A stretch of DNA of 64,000 bases from Ruminococcus flavefaciens (GCA_023667315.1 JAMPAI010000004.1:145818-209817); one strand, 5' to 3'. Positions 11,892 to 21,798 are shown, numbered from the stretch's first letter. Program-made: numbers and translations. Notes: generated from the letters alone by a model not told the origin.

Positions 11892-12749
11892 TTAAATGGT
11901 TTGGGCGGCCGGTTCGGCTTCCACCTTGACTTTCTTCTTGTCCAAGGGCATGATGGTCATCGCGTGGGTCGGGCAGGCATCCACGCAGGCCTGGCAGGAA
12001 ATGCACAGGGCGTCGTTCACATAGGCCAGATTGTTTTCCAGGGTGATAGCGTTCTGCGGGCAGGTCTTAACGCACTTGCCGCAGCCGATGCAGGATACCT
12101 TGCACACCTTGGCCGAATAAACGCCTTTCTGCTTGTTCATGCAGCCCACATACACCCGGCCTTCTTCGTCGCGGCGCTTGCGGATCTCGATGATGCCGCG
12201 CGGACAGGCCTTGGCGCAGGCACCGCAGGCCGTACATTTTTCGGGGTCGGCTTCGGGCAAGCCTGTCTCGGGGTTGATATGCAGGGCGTCGAACGCGCAC
12301 ACGGCCGTACAATCGCCGAATCCAAGGCAGCCGAAAGGACATCCCCCCTCGGTCGGCATCACGCCGGCGGCGTAACTGCAACTCTGCAGGCCTTCGAAAT
12401 GAGCCTTGGCCTCGGTATTGATTTTGCCGCCCTTGCAGCGTACAACGGCGATCATGGGATCTTTCTTTTCGGGAACGCGACCTAGAATTTCGGCGATGCG
12501 CGCCACATTCTCTTCGTTGCAGACCGGACAGCCCGTGTAGGCGGGGTCTTTAACGATCTGCACGGCCATGTCGCGGCAACCGGCCTTTCCGCAGGCACCG
12601 CAGTTGGCTCCCGGCAAGGCATCGGCCACCAAATCAATCCGGGGGTCTTCTTCTACTTTGAATTTTTGCGCCACGAAATACAGGATCAGTGCCAGCACTA
12701 AACCCAACGCGGCCAAAAGCCAAATGGAATTGATGATTGTCAAGTTCAC
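11892..12749 (-). CDS. rnfB: Rnf complex ferredoxin-oxidising subunit RnfB
   Basis: RnfB takes electrons from reduced ferredoxin. The 285 residues start with a membrane anchor (about 5-26), then the C50-x2-C53-x4-C58 plus C74 cluster of the Fe-S domain, then several four-cysteine motifs: C172/C175/C178/C182, C220/C223/C226/C230 and C249/C252/C255/C259. An additional cysteine set occurs at C137, C141, C147 and C151. This is a long, cluster-rich RnfB, as in anaerobic species. It is the first rnf gene and follows purN by 11 bp. Confidence 0.95.
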   Translation of the reverse strand: MNLTIINSIWLLAALGLVLALILYFVAQKFKVEEDPRIDLVADALPGANCGACGKAGCRDMAVQIVKDPAYTGCPVCNEENVARIAEILGRVPEKKDPMIAVVRCKGGKINTEAKAHFEGLQSCSYAAGVMPTEGGCPFGCLGFGDCTAVCAFDALHINPETGLPEADPEKCTACGACAKACPRGIIEIRKRRDEEGRVYVGCMNKQKGVYSAKVCKVSCIGCGKCVKTCPQNAITLENNLAYVNDALCISCQACVDACPTHAMTIMPLDKKKVKVEAEPAAQTI

Positions 12750-12760
12750 GGTAAATGAGT

Positions 12761-13369
12761 TTATAAGGTTTGTGTAATTGTTTGCGGATCTTTTCCGGAG
12801 AGCGTGTAGTCGAGCACTGCCGGAAAATAGGTTTGTTCCAGGAGGTGTATCTTCTGCGCCACCGCCTCGGCGTCATCGCCCGGCTCCACCTTGCAGTGCG
12901 CCTGAAAGAGGATACGGCCCCGGTCGTAGTCTTCGTTGACCACGTGCACGGTGATTCCGCTTTCTTTCTCGCCGGAGGCCACCACCGCCTCATGTACGTG
13001 CATGCCGTACATACCCTTGCCGCCGAACTTGGGCAGCAGGGCGGGGTGGATGTTATAGATGCGTTCGGGATATTCCTTTATAAGGTAAGGCGGAACCAAG
13101 GCCAAGAAACCGGCCAGCACCAGGTGGGAAACGCCGTGTTCCCGCAACAGCGGAAGCATGAAGGCGGGATCGGCCAATTGCCTCTTGTTGATGACCGCCG
13201 CCGGTATGCCCAGCGTTTTGGCGCGTTCAAGCACGAAGGCTTTGGGGTTGTTGCACACCACCAACACCGGACGTATGCGGTCGTTTCCTTGGAAATACCC
13301 GCATATCCGCTGTACGTTCGTTCCGTTTCCGGAGGCGAAAAGCGCGATGTTAAGTTTTGTGTCGCCCAT
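12761..13369 (-). CDS. purN: Phosphoribosylglycinamide formyltransferase
   Basis: PurN transfers a formyl group from 10-formyl-THF to GAR in purine synthesis. The 202 residues contain the phosphate-binding start ALFASGNGTN, the NIHPALLP motif with catalytic Asn and His, and HVVNEDYDRGRIL with the catalytic Asp. Its place between korB and rnfB, with gaps of 30 and 11 bp, is odd for a purine gene and implies co-transcription with the energy genes; purH lies 13 kb away. Confidence 0.95.
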   Translation of the reverse strand: MGDTKLNIALFASGNGTNVQRICGYFQGNDRIRPVLVVCNNPKAFVLERAKTLGIPAAVINKRQLADPAFMLPLLREHGVSHLVLAGFLALVPPYLIKEYPERIYNIHPALLPKFGGKGMYGMHVHEAVVASGEKESGITVHVVNEDYDRGRILFQAHCKVEPGDDAEAVAQKIHLLEQTYFPAVLDYTLSGKDPQTITQTL

Positions 13370-13399
13370 TGCTTAGCCAAATGGAAGCCTCGAAAATTT

Positions 13400-14428
13400 T
13401 TAGATTTCCCAGGTGTCGCCGCTGTTCAGAAGATCATCCATACATTTGATTTTGGATTCCTTCTGTGCCTTTTCGATCTGGTCTTCCATCAGCTGGTTGA
13501 AGGTGGGCGAAGGCGTGTCGCGGATAACGCCCATGGCCACCGGGAATTTGGGCAGCTGCATTTTGGCCAGCATCAGGTGGATGCCAGGGTCTTCAGCGTA
13601 GGCGTCGTGAACGAGCAGGTCTTTTTCGGTAATGCCGTCCTTGCCCAGTTCCACCACTTCCAGTTTGCCCTTGTTCAGGCGGATACCCTTGTTGCGTTCC
13701 TTGCCGAAAATCATCGGCTTGCCGTGTTCGAGGATAAGCTGCGCGTCGTCGCGTACGTCTTTGCCGGTAATGGCGGCGTGCGCCTTGTCATTAAAGATAA
13801 CGCAGTTGTCGAGCACCTCGATGACCGAGCAACCGTCGTGCTTGGCGGCTTCCAGCATCACGGAAGTCATGAGTTTCACGTTGTTGTCGGGCACGCGGGC
13901 AAAGAAAGAGCCTTGCGAGCCGATAACCAGTTCGCCGGGGTTGAACGGGTGTTCGATCGTACCCATGGGCGAGGTCTTGGTGATGGCTCCCATGGGCGAG
14001 GTGGGCGAGTACTGCCCCTTGGTGAGGCCGTAGATCTGGTTGTTGAACAGAACGATGTTCACGTCCATGTTGCGGCGCACGATATGGATGAAGTGGTTGC
14101 CGCCGATGGCCAGCGAGTCGCCGTCACCGGTGCTGATCCATACGCTCAGGCCGGGATTGGCCAGCTTCACGCCGGCGGCGATGGCGTTGGCGCGGCCGTG
14201 GATGCCGTGCAGGCCGAAAGTGTTCATATAATAAGGAAAGCGCGAGGAACAGCCGATACCGGAAATGTTCACGAAGTTTTCCTTCTTATAGCCGATTTCG
14301 GGAAATACGTTTTCCATCGCGGCCAGGATGGAGTGCGAGCCGCAGCCCGGACACCACTTGACCATCTGGTCGCTGGCAAAATCCTGTTTGGTCAGCTTTT
14401 CTTTCGATTTTTCTATGGCGATTTTCAT
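13400..14428 (-). CDS. korB: 2-oxoacid:ferredoxin oxidoreductase, beta (TPP) subunit
   Basis: This is the thiamine-diphosphate subunit of a 2-oxoglutarate-type ferredoxin oxidoreductase, oxidising a 2-oxoacid to acyl-CoA and reducing ferredoxin. In its 342 residues, CPGCGSH (26-32) supplies cluster-ligand cysteines, STGDGDSLAIGG is the TPP/Mg motif, and NNQIYGLTKGQYSPT follows it as usual. It is 18 bp behind korA. Whether the substrate is 2-oxoglutarate, pyruvate or a branched 2-oxoacid cannot be read from the sequence; KorB is the closest fit. Confidence 0.92.
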   Translation of the reverse strand: MKIAIEKSKEKLTKQDFASDQMVKWCPGCGSHSILAAMENVFPEIGYKKENFVNISGIGCSSRFPYYMNTFGLHGIHGRANAIAAGVKLANPGLSVWISTGDGDSLAIGGNHFIHIVRRNMDVNIVLFNNQIYGLTKGQYSPTSPMGAITKTSPMGTIEHPFNPGELVIGSQGSFFARVPDNNVKLMTSVMLEAAKHDGCSVIEVLDNCVIFNDKAHAAITGKDVRDDAQLILEHGKPMIFGKERNKGIRLNKGKLEVVELGKDGITEKDLLVHDAYAEDPGIHLMLAKMQLPKFPVAMGVIRDTPSPTFNQLMEDQIEKAQKESKIKCMDDLLNSGDTWEI

Positions 14429-14446
14429 GAGCTTTTCTTTTTAAGG

Positions 14447-16291
14447 TTATTTTGCCAACAATTGGTTGAAATGGTCGGCCAGTTCGGTAACGGTAAAGGG
14501 CAGACCCTGTATCTTGTTGTACTGCTTCATGCTCAGGTGGTCGAATCTGGCGCGCAGGTAGTTTACAAACTGGCCTTCGTTCAATTCGCATACCACGATC
14601 TGTTTGTGGCCTTCCAGAATTTCCTTGGTATTCTTGGGCAGCGGCATGATATAGTTGAAATGGGCATGGGCAATGCTCTTGCCTTGTTCCTGCAGGGCTT
14701 TTACGGCGGTGTTCACCACGCCTTCGGTACCGCCCCAGCTAACCACGAGCAGGTCGGCATTGGCCTCGCCGTCGAGTTTCTGCAAGGGAATGTCGTTGGC
14801 CACCCGTTCCACCTTTTCGCGTCTGAGGCGCGTCATTTCGGCGTGGTTGAGCGGGTCGGTGGACACGTTGCCGGTAATGCTTTCCTTTTCCAGGCCGCCC
14901 ACACGGTGGCGCAGGCCTTCGGTGCCGGGCAACGCCCAGCCGCGTGCCAGCGTCTTTTCGTTGCGCACATAGGGTTTGAAATTCTTATCGTTGGCAGCCA
15001 CGATCGGCGGAGTGATCTTGGGCATGTCCGCCATCTTGGGAATACGGAACAGCTGGGAGCCGTTGCCGAGCGAACCTTCGGAAAGCAGGATACAGGGGGT
15101 CATGTGTTCCATGGCCAGCCGGGCGGCTTCAAAAGCGAAGTTGAAGCAGTTGGCGGGCGTGGAGGAGGCGATCACGATAAGCGGAGCCTCGCCGTTGCGG
15201 CCGTACAGAGCCTGGTTCAGGTCGGACTGTTCGGACTTGGTGGGAAGGCCGGTGGCCGGACCGCCGCGTTGAACGTCCACCACCACGAGGGGAAGTTCGG
15301 TAATCACCGCAAGACCCAGTGCCTCGCTCATCAGCGAAAGGCCGGGGCCGGAAGTGGAGGTGCAGGCCAGTGAACCGGCGAAGCTGGCGCCGATGGCCGA
15401 GCAGATGCCGGCGATTTCGTCTTCGGCCTGGAAGGCTTTCGCGCCCAAGTCGCGGTGCTTGATGATTTCGATCATGATGTCGGTGGCCGGCGTAATGGGG
15501 TAGGAACCCAGGAAGAGGGGACGGCCCGATTTCTCGGCGGCCGCCATCAGACCCCATGCGGTGGCCGTGTTGCCGGTAATGTTGCGGTAACGGCCTTTTT
15601 CCATCTTGGCGGGAGCCACATGGATCACCGATTCCACGATTTCGGCGGCTTCGGCATAGTGATGGCCCGCTTCGAGCACCTTCTTGTTGATGGCGATCAT
15701 CTGCGGCTTCTTGGCGAACTTGGTCTCGAAGAAGTGGTAGGTGGTTTCCATGCTGCGGTCGAAGATGAAGTAAATCATCCCCAAGGCGAACATGTTGCGG
15801 GTCTTGTCGATGGTCTTGTTGTCCAGTCCGTCGCTTTCCAGGGCTTTGCGCGAGAGGGAAGTGATGGGCGCGGGCACGAGGTTGTAGGAAGACAGGCTGT
15901 TGTCTGTCAATGGATTGGATTCGTAATTGGCTTTCTGCAGGGCTTCGGGGGTAAAGGTGTCGGCATCCACAATCACGGTGGCGCCCTTCTTGGCCCATTT
16001 CAAATTCGCCTTGAGCGAGGCGGGGTTCATGGCCACCAGCACATCGCACTGGTCGCCGGAAGTGCGCACTTGGGTCGCGCCTACATGCACCTGAAACCCC
16101 GAAACACCGGCCACGGTATTGTGCGGCGCCCTGATTTCGGCAGGATAATCGGGAAATGTCGACAGGTCGTTGCCCGCCAAGGCGGCCGAATTGGAGAAAA
16201 GGGTGCCGATAAGCTGCATCCCGTCTCCCGAATCGCCCACAAACTTGACCACCACGGCCTGTTTGTCCACGTGAGGAATTTGTTTAGCCAT
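14447..16291 (-). CDS. korA: 2-oxoacid:ferredoxin oxidoreductase, fused gamma-alpha subunit
   Basis: A single 614-residue chain joins the gamma domain (about 1-190, starting VVVKFVGDSGDGMQLIG) to the alpha/pyrimidine-binding domain (from about 195, with LGSYPITPATDIM and TSTSGPGLSLM). Fused gamma-alpha chains are common in Bacteroidota. I place the start at 16291 (MAKQIPH); the longer frame to 16348 overlaps the predicted promoter. As the first gene of the - strand run, it probably leads the co-transcribed kor-purN-rnf-arc genes. Its product, reduced ferredoxin, is the substrate of the Rnf complex encoded just behind it. Confidence 0.92.
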   Translation of the reverse strand: MAKQIPHVDKQAVVVKFVGDSGDGMQLIGTLFSNSAALAGNDLSTFPDYPAEIRAPHNTVAGVSGFQVHVGATQVRTSGDQCDVLVAMNPASLKANLKWAKKGATVIVDADTFTPEALQKANYESNPLTDNSLSSYNLVPAPITSLSRKALESDGLDNKTIDKTRNMFALGMIYFIFDRSMETTYHFFETKFAKKPQMIAINKKVLEAGHHYAEAAEIVESVIHVAPAKMEKGRYRNITGNTATAWGLMAAAEKSGRPLFLGSYPITPATDIMIEIIKHRDLGAKAFQAEDEIAGICSAIGASFAGSLACTSTSGPGLSLMSEALGLAVITELPLVVVDVQRGGPATGLPTKSEQSDLNQALYGRNGEAPLIVIASSTPANCFNFAFEAARLAMEHMTPCILLSEGSLGNGSQLFRIPKMADMPKITPPIVAANDKNFKPYVRNEKTLARGWALPGTEGLRHRVGGLEKESITGNVSTDPLNHAEMTRLRREKVERVANDIPLQKLDGEANADLLVVSWGGTEGVVNTAVKALQEQGKSIAHAHFNYIMPLPKNTKEILEGHKQIVVCELNEGQFVNYLRARFDHLSMKQYNKIQGLPFTVTELADHFNQLLAK

Positions 16292-16345
16292 ATCTTGTAT
16301 TGTTTTATGCGGTTTTACGTGCCGTACCGAAACGGCATACGGGCG

Positions 16346-16353
16346 CAAAGATA
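16346..16353 (-). promoter_or_regulatory. Probable -7 box upstream of korA
   Basis: On the - strand this reads TATCTTTG, an exact match to the Bacteroidota -7 consensus TAnnTTTG, about 55 bp before the korA start. No clear TTG is seen at the preferred distance upstream. Confidence 0.6.
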
Positions 16354-16412
16354 GCCAAATTGTTTGATTTACGACAGGGCAAAAATCGGCGGCGGCCCCG
16401 TCCGGTCCGTTT

Positions 16413-16443
16413 TTGCGCCTTTGAATTTCTGTTTGTATCTTTG
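16413..16443 (+). promoter_or_regulatory. Probable Bacteroidota-type promoter of the large secreted protein
   Basis: TTG at 16413-16415 is followed after 20 bp by TATCTTTG at 16436-16443, matching the -33/-7 pattern; the gene starts 33 bp further on. Confidence 0.7.
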
Positions 16444-16476
16444 CCGATTGTGCAATAATCTTTTAACCACACGAAT

Positions 16477-19400
16477 ATGAAAAGGTTTTGTGGCTTCTTG
16501 ATTCTCGTTACATTATTGGCGGCAGCCATGCCGGGCTCGCTCCGCGCGCAAGCGTTCATAGTAAAAAACCGAACCATTTGCCGGGGGGCATCCATCCCTC
16601 ATGACGGGGGGCTTTATGAAAAAACTTCCGATTGCAAGATCGTTTCCATCAAGGCGGGGGGCACAGGGGCGGAACTTAAAGATGAGGAATATTTAAAACC
16701 GACCGCTACAACCGTATATCACATTACATACGAAGATGCCACGGGTCTTCATGGGCCTGAAATGGCAACAGTTACGGTTTCTCAGCCCCCTACATTGACC
16801 GTTGCCTTGGTGCAACCGACGTCGATGCCGGCAGGAGGTTTTTGTCCGGGTGTAGAGGTGAGTTTGGTGGCAAAGCAGCATAGCGGAGATGTTTATTGGA
16901 CTATTTCAACGGAAGGAGAAGCGCAGAAAAAAGAAAGCGTAAGTTATAAACTTACAGAAAATTGTTGGGTTAGGGCGCAATCGTACAATTCTTGTGGTTT
17001 TGTGGATACATCCATTTACTTCATGGTAAGGACGGTTCCCGATTTGCAAAATGTGCAACTGGAGTTAGATACGGTGATAAAAGATAAGGTTTGTTTTGAA
17101 TGTGGCTTTTATCCAGAAGTGAACAGCATAGTTAAGGGGGTGAAAGATGGTCAGGGACAGATAAAAAGTGCCTCTATTACCTGGGGCGATGGTTCAACCG
17201 CTGAAGCAACCGTCAATACGGCAGCCTTCGAAAAGAAGGTGAATATAACGGCCATTGTGGAATCGGCAGATGCAACCTGCGGCGCTTCGTCTGCAACCAA
17301 ACAAGAAAAGATTGAGCTTAGGGGAATTACGCTGAAAATACCGGGAGTGGACTGTACGCCGCAAATACAGGATGTGGTTACGCTTAAACCTTGTGTGGAT
17401 CGAGGTGTTTATTTGAGAAACGTATATACCCCCGATTGCAAGATACAAGGAGACCCGGTATTAGAGGCCGCCGGCGGTTCAAAAATAAACATTACGAAAG
17501 ACAACCCCTTTTTACAGACGGAATCTTCCGAGGCGGGAAGATATCAATGGAAGGCAGTGTATGAAAATTATTCCAAGACAGATCCCGCCCAGGTATTACA
17601 CGTAAAGGCTTCCTATCAGCAGGCTTGCCACTATAGCAAGCAAACGGCGCAGACAAAGACTGTCGATAAGGAAATAAGGGTGCAGATAGATACTTCCTAC
17701 CTTACGTTCGATTACAAGTATTGCCCCGATCCGGTTGGGCCGGCAGATTTGGAGATCAAGGGTGAAAATGGCATAGTTACTATAGAAGACGTTCAGTTGA
17801 CCAGACCTTCGGGTGGATTGTCCAACTTTTTTAATCTGTCCCAGAGTGAGTCATATTTCCGAATCTATACATCGAAAGAGAATGTAACGGATAACAATCT
17901 TTCCACTTACCAGCCGATACGCGTTAATGTACGGTTTAAGGTGGATAAAGGATCCTGCCATTTCGAGGTGCAAGTCTCGATTACGAGGTTGAAACAGCGT
18001 ACCGATTGCAAGATGAAATTGAATCTGATTACAAGATCTCCGTGTATCGGAGCGGAACGAACCTTAGCCTTGACTCCCGCAGAGGGAGCAGTTATCGATT
18101 ATATCGAATTGGAACCTAACGACAGATTTGTTTTTGACATAATTCCCGGAAAGCCGAGTTTCAAACCATATTATGCAGGGGCCCCGGCAAAAGAAAACGA
18201 GACAGGAGATATAACGGCAACGGCTTATTTTCATATGCCAAATTCATCTGAGATTATAGCCATGACGGAAACGTTTAAGGATGTGGTGGTTGAGTCTTGT
18301 ACTGCCAGTTTGGCATCCATTCAGGTCAATAGGTCGGCATGCCTTATGTGTCCGGGAGCGGAAATGAGGGGCACGATTACCTTTACTAATCCAACTACGG
18401 AAGAAAACCGCGTAAGGGTGGAGGTGTATCCACAGGAGACCAATAAAAGGGGATCGGCCGAGAAGTATAGCGCGCGTAACAACACGTACACTTTGCATCG
18501 TTACCTCTTTGGCGATATGCAGGATTATCGTGTGGTGGTAACCTATAACGAGGGCTATTCTGCCTATACGAAACCCATGACGTTTAATGTGACTGCAAAC
18601 GGAGAAAAAGGATATGGTGAGGAAATAACGGCAACATCCATCAAGATGGCCGATATATGTTCCATGGTAAAGGATGTGGCGCCGGACAGTGTTTGCGAGG
18701 ATGAGACGGTCGATTTGTACGTCTATAGCCAGAATTTTGCATATGACACCCTTAAAAAAATCGTTTGGAATGATCCTGCGGTAAAGGCGGTGGGATCTGG
18801 TATTGAGGATTGGAATGATTATCAATACATAGACAATAAGGGAACTGTAAAAACGCAAAAGATAAAACGTTTCCACTATCAGGTGGTGGCCAAGGGAAAT
18901 GGCGTTTATCCGTATGAAGTTCACACAAAAATAAGGGATTCCATTTATGTTCGTTTAGATACAATCCGTGTAGCAGTCTTGAAAACGCCCCGGATCTTTA
19001 TACAGGATACGATTTTTGCCTGCGACGGACAGCCGCTCGATCTCCGTCCGTATGTGAATGCCAGTGTGGTGGATATGTCGTCGTTTGCGGTCAACGAATT
19101 GACCATACCGGGTGAGAGTGTCGCCACCGGGCCATGTACGCTTACCGGCACATTGAAATACAAGTGTAGTAGGTTTCCCAACAATAAAAAGTCGGAAACG
19201 GTTCAGCTTTTGGCAGAATACCCCGTTTATAATGCGTGGATACCGGATAGCGCTTATTGTCCTGGAGAAATAATTAAATTGCAGCAATCGGGTACAAACG
19301 GACGTCTAACGTGGACTAGAAGGGTTCAATTGGCAGGAGGGGGATTTTCTCAACCGGATACCTTGTTGGTGAATGGAAAAAGTAGCGAGGTATTGCCTGA

Positions 19401-21723
19401 TGAAATGAGTGAGTCGGATCATTTATATACGGTAACGGCCCAAACGGCATGCCCCACGGTGCCTCCTATTTCCGTGCAGTTTATGGTTATATCCAAGGAT
19501 GTTCCCGAAGTTAACATTATCGACAACTCCGCCTGTAGCCCGGCACCATTATTATTGGAAACCGCTCCTTGGACTCAGGGAGAAATCCGTGAAGTGAAAT
19601 GGTTCGTGAACAATCAGGAGTGGCCCTCAACCTCGGTGAATCCCACCTCCGAAAGCGTGGAGGTTCGGTGTGACGTGACCGCAACGAATGGTTGCTTCAA
19701 TTCGAATACGGCAACGCTGTATTCTTATCCGGCTCCGCAAATCACGATAACCGTGGATAACGGCCCGATTACAGGCGGCATCTATTGCGCGCAGGCGGGT
19801 GAGACGGTTCTTTTTACAGGAACGGGTGCAGAAAGTTATGAATGGAGCAGACCATCGGAAACGAATGTAAAGACAGGCAGTTCCTATTCATTGCAAATAA
19901 ATAAGGATGATATACTTTCCGTAGAAGGCACGGAATCGGCGCACAATTGCTCGACGAAGGTGGATTTGCCCATTTATTTGGCTCCCGCCGCCAAAATCGT
20001 TTCGGAAGTTACGGAATGTCAAGGAGCAAGCTTTGCTGTGTCGGTTGAATCGGAAGCCTTTAACGATGTGGGCTATCTTTGGTATGATCCGAACGGAGAT
20101 ATCGTTTGTCCGTGCGATAAACTTGGTATTACAGATTATGATGAAGGTAAGGTCGGTGTATATGAGCTTGTTGTAGAACGAAAGGGGTGCAGGGTGGAAC
20201 GGTCTGTGGAACTGAAGATGTATCCCGTTCCGAAATTCGATTTTGCCGACAGCGAATTTTGCGAGGGTGAACCTTTGAAGTTGAGTGTGGAAACGGGCTT
20301 GGATGCCTCTATGCAAAGCAAGAGCCAATTTACATGGTATGATAAGGACGGCAATGAACTCCCCGACCAGATGGGGTCAAATTCATATACGGGGAAGGCC
20401 TTGTCGTTGGCGGATGGCGGAGACTATCGCCTGCATATCAAGGTGGACAACCAATGCGACTATGACGGAACGGTTACGGTAAAGGTGGATCCCCATTCGC
20501 ATCCGAATTTTGCGGTGGATCCGTTCTACTGCGAGGGCGCGGATTTCGTTACCAAGGCAGAAGACCAAGGTGACGGTGCAACCTACGGATGGTATTCCTC
20601 CAACCGGCCTTTCCTCACTACGCCCACGCCGGAAACCTTGCTCGAACTGGGCGGTTTGATGATGGAAGACAGCGCCTATCTTACGTTGACCGTATATCGC
20701 GGCGCCTGCGTGGACGATACCTCCATCTTTATCCATGTACGTTCCATGCCCAAGCCCGAAATCGAGCTGGTGGGCGCCCTGCAGGACGAGAAAGGGGCGT
20801 ACTATTGCGAAGGCTCGCCCATACGTCTGGATGTTCCCGATGCCCGGGTGGGCGACACGATAAGCTGGTACTTTAACGGCAACCTGATTCCAGGCGCAGC
20901 TTCGGGCAGTTACGGGGTGGCTGCCGCCACACTCGAGGATAACGGTAAATACGGCTACGAGGTAAGGCGCAACGGCTGCAATGGCGAGACCTCGCTCTAT
21001 GTGGATGTGCGTGCGCTGCCGGTGCCCTTGGTGCAGGATACCTTTATGTGTTCGGGCAAGACCTTTGTCATGGATGCCTACAATGCCCAGTATCCGGACG
21101 CCACCTTCAGCTGGTCGACGGGGAGCACGGGGCGTCTGCTGGAAATCAACGCGGGCGGCACCTATTCGGTGGTGATGAGTTACGCGGGTTGCGACGGAAA
21201 TAAATCGTTCACGGTGGAAGAAAGGCCCTCGCCGTATATCGGATTCCCCGAAGACACGGTGATGTGCCAGCGGGATTCGATCCTGTTGACGGCTCCCGGC
21301 GGCATGGACACCTACCGCTGGCAGGACGGTTCAAGCGGTCAGACCTATCTGGTGACCTCCGAAGGCGCTTATACGCTCTTTGTAGAGCTGACGGGATGTA
21401 CCGACTACAACGAAATCTTCGTGCACGAGGATTTCTGCTCCAACCTGTACTTCCCCTCGGCCTTCTCGCCTAACGGCGATGCCATCAACGACCGTTTCGG
21501 CCCTATCACCACGGCTGAAGACGACCAGGTGGTGTATTCCCTGTATATCTACAACCGCAACGGCGAGAAAGTGTTCGAAAGCCACAGCCTGACCGAAAGC
21601 TGGGACGGAACCTATAAGGGCGAGAAATGCCCCGGCGGCGTGTATATCTACCGTTGCATCGCCCACGCCAGGCAGAACGGGCGCAAGCTTTCGGCCGACG
21701 GCACGGTAACGCTTCTGCGGTAG
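16477..21723 (+). CDS. Very large secreted multidomain protein with gliding/T9SS-type C-terminal domain
   Basis: The 1748-residue protein begins with a signal peptide (MKRFCGFLILVTLLAAA, cleavage near LRAQA). The middle holds many Ig- or PKD-like modules. At least six start with a recurrent pattern such as YCPGE, FCEGEPLKL, FYCEGADF, YYCEGSPIRL, MCSGKTF and MCQRDSILL. The end (about 1655-1748) is the gliding-motility-associated C-terminal domain: FPSAFSPNGDAINDRF, LYIYNRNGEKVFES, WDGTYKGEKCPGGVYIY. This domain directs export by the type IX system and surface attachment. The function is probably adhesion; no enzyme motif was seen. Base composition is visibly more AT-rich from about 16.6 to 20.4 kb than in the last 1.2 kb. 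Confidence 0.88.
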   Translation: MKRFCGFLILVTLLAAAMPGSLRAQAFIVKNRTICRGASIPHDGGLYEKTSDCKIVSIKAGGTGAELKDEEYLKPTATTVYHITYEDATGLHGPEMATVTVSQPPTLTVALVQPTSMPAGGFCPGVEVSLVAKQHSGDVYWTISTEGEAQKKESVSYKLTENCWVRAQSYNSCGFVDTSIYFMVRTVPDLQNVQLELDTVIKDKVCFECGFYPEVNSIVKGVKDGQGQIKSASITWGDGSTAEATVNTAAFEKKVNITAIVESADATCGASSATKQEKIELRGITLKIPGVDCTPQIQDVVTLKPCVDRGVYLRNVYTPDCKIQGDPVLEAAGGSKINITKDNPFLQTESSEAGRYQWKAVYENYSKTDPAQVLHVKASYQQACHYSKQTAQTKTVDKEIRVQIDTSYLTFDYKYCPDPVGPADLEIKGENGIVTIEDVQLTRPSGGLSNFFNLSQSESYFRIYTSKENVTDNNLSTYQPIRVNVRFKVDKGSCHFEVQVSITRLKQRTDCKMKLNLITRSPCIGAERTLALTPAEGAVIDYIELEPNDRFVFDIIPGKPSFKPYYAGAPAKENETGDITATAYFHMPNSSEIIAMTETFKDVVVESCTASLASIQVNRSACLMCPGAEMRGTITFTNPTTEENRVRVEVYPQETNKRGSAEKYSARNNTYTLHRYLFGDMQDYRVVVTYNEGYSAYTKPMTFNVTANGEKGYGEEITATSIKMADICSMVKDVAPDSVCEDETVDLYVYSQNFAYDTLKKIVWNDPAVKAVGSGIEDWNDYQYIDNKGTVKTQKIKRFHYQVVAKGNGVYPYEVHTKIRDSIYVRLDTIRVAVLKTPRIFIQDTIFACDGQPLDLRPYVNASVVDMSSFAVNELTIPGESVATGPCTLTGTLKYKCSRFPNNKKSETVQLLAEYPVYNAWIPDSAYCPGEIIKLQQSGTNGRLTWTRRVQLAGGGFSQPDTLLVNGKSSEVLPDEMSESDHLYTVTAQTACPTVPPISVQFMVISKDVPEVNIIDNSACSPAPLLLETAPWTQGEIREVKWFVNNQEWPSTSVNPTSESVEVRCDVTATNGCFNSNTATLYSYPAPQITITVDNGPITGGIYCAQAGETVLFTGTGAESYEWSRPSETNVKTGSSYSLQINKDDILSVEGTESAHNCSTKVDLPIYLAPAAKIVSEVTECQGASFAVSVESEAFNDVGYLWYDPNGDIVCPCDKLGITDYDEGKVGVYELVVERKGCRVERSVELKMYPVPKFDFADSEFCEGEPLKLSVETGLDASMQSKSQFTWYDKDGNELPDQMGSNSYTGKALSLADGGDYRLHIKVDNQCDYDGTVTVKVDPHSHPNFAVDPFYCEGADFVTKAEDQGDGATYGWYSSNRPFLTTPTPETLLELGGLMMEDSAYLTLTVYRGACVDDTSIFIHVRSMPKPEIELVGALQDEKGAYYCEGSPIRLDVPDARVGDTISWYFNGNLIPGAASGSYGVAAATLEDNGKYGYEVRRNGCNGETSLYVDVRALPVPLVQDTFMCSGKTFVMDAYNAQYPDATFSWSTGSTGRLLEINAGGTYSVVMSYAGCDGNKSFTVEERPSPYIGFPEDTVMCQRDSILLTAPGGMDTYRWQDGSSGQTYLVTSEGAYTLFVELTGCTDYNEIFVHEDFCSNLYFPSAFSPNGDAINDRFGPITTAEDDQVVYSLYIYNRNGEKVFESHSLTESWDGTYKGEKCPGGVYIYRCIAHARQNGRKLSADGTVTLLR

Positions 21724-21730
21724 GGAAGGG

Positions 21731-21756
21731 CTTCCGAAATAAAATCGGAAGTTTTT
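21731..21756 (+). terminator. Rho-independent terminator after the large secreted protein
   Basis: CTTCCGA (21731-21737) pairs with TCGGAAG (21745-21751), followed by a run of five T. Confidence 0.8.
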
Positions 21757-21768
21757 CTAAAAAAGTAT

Positions 21769-21776
21769 TACCTTTG
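21769..21776 (+). promoter_or_regulatory. Probable -7 box of the yceD-rpmF-plsX-fabH operon
   Basis: TACCTTTG matches TAnnTTTG exactly and ends 22 bp before the yceD start codon. No clear -33 TTG is seen. Confidence 0.6.
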
Positions 21777-21798
21777 CGGGCTTTAATTTAGCCTGCAT

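Noticed and set aside
12770-15373. Very long + strand open frame (867 codons) across purN, korB and korA
   Set aside because: The - strand proteins have clear catalytic motifs and normal lengths; the + strand translation is rich in His, Gly and Val and resembles no family. It is an antisense shadow of GC-rich genes.
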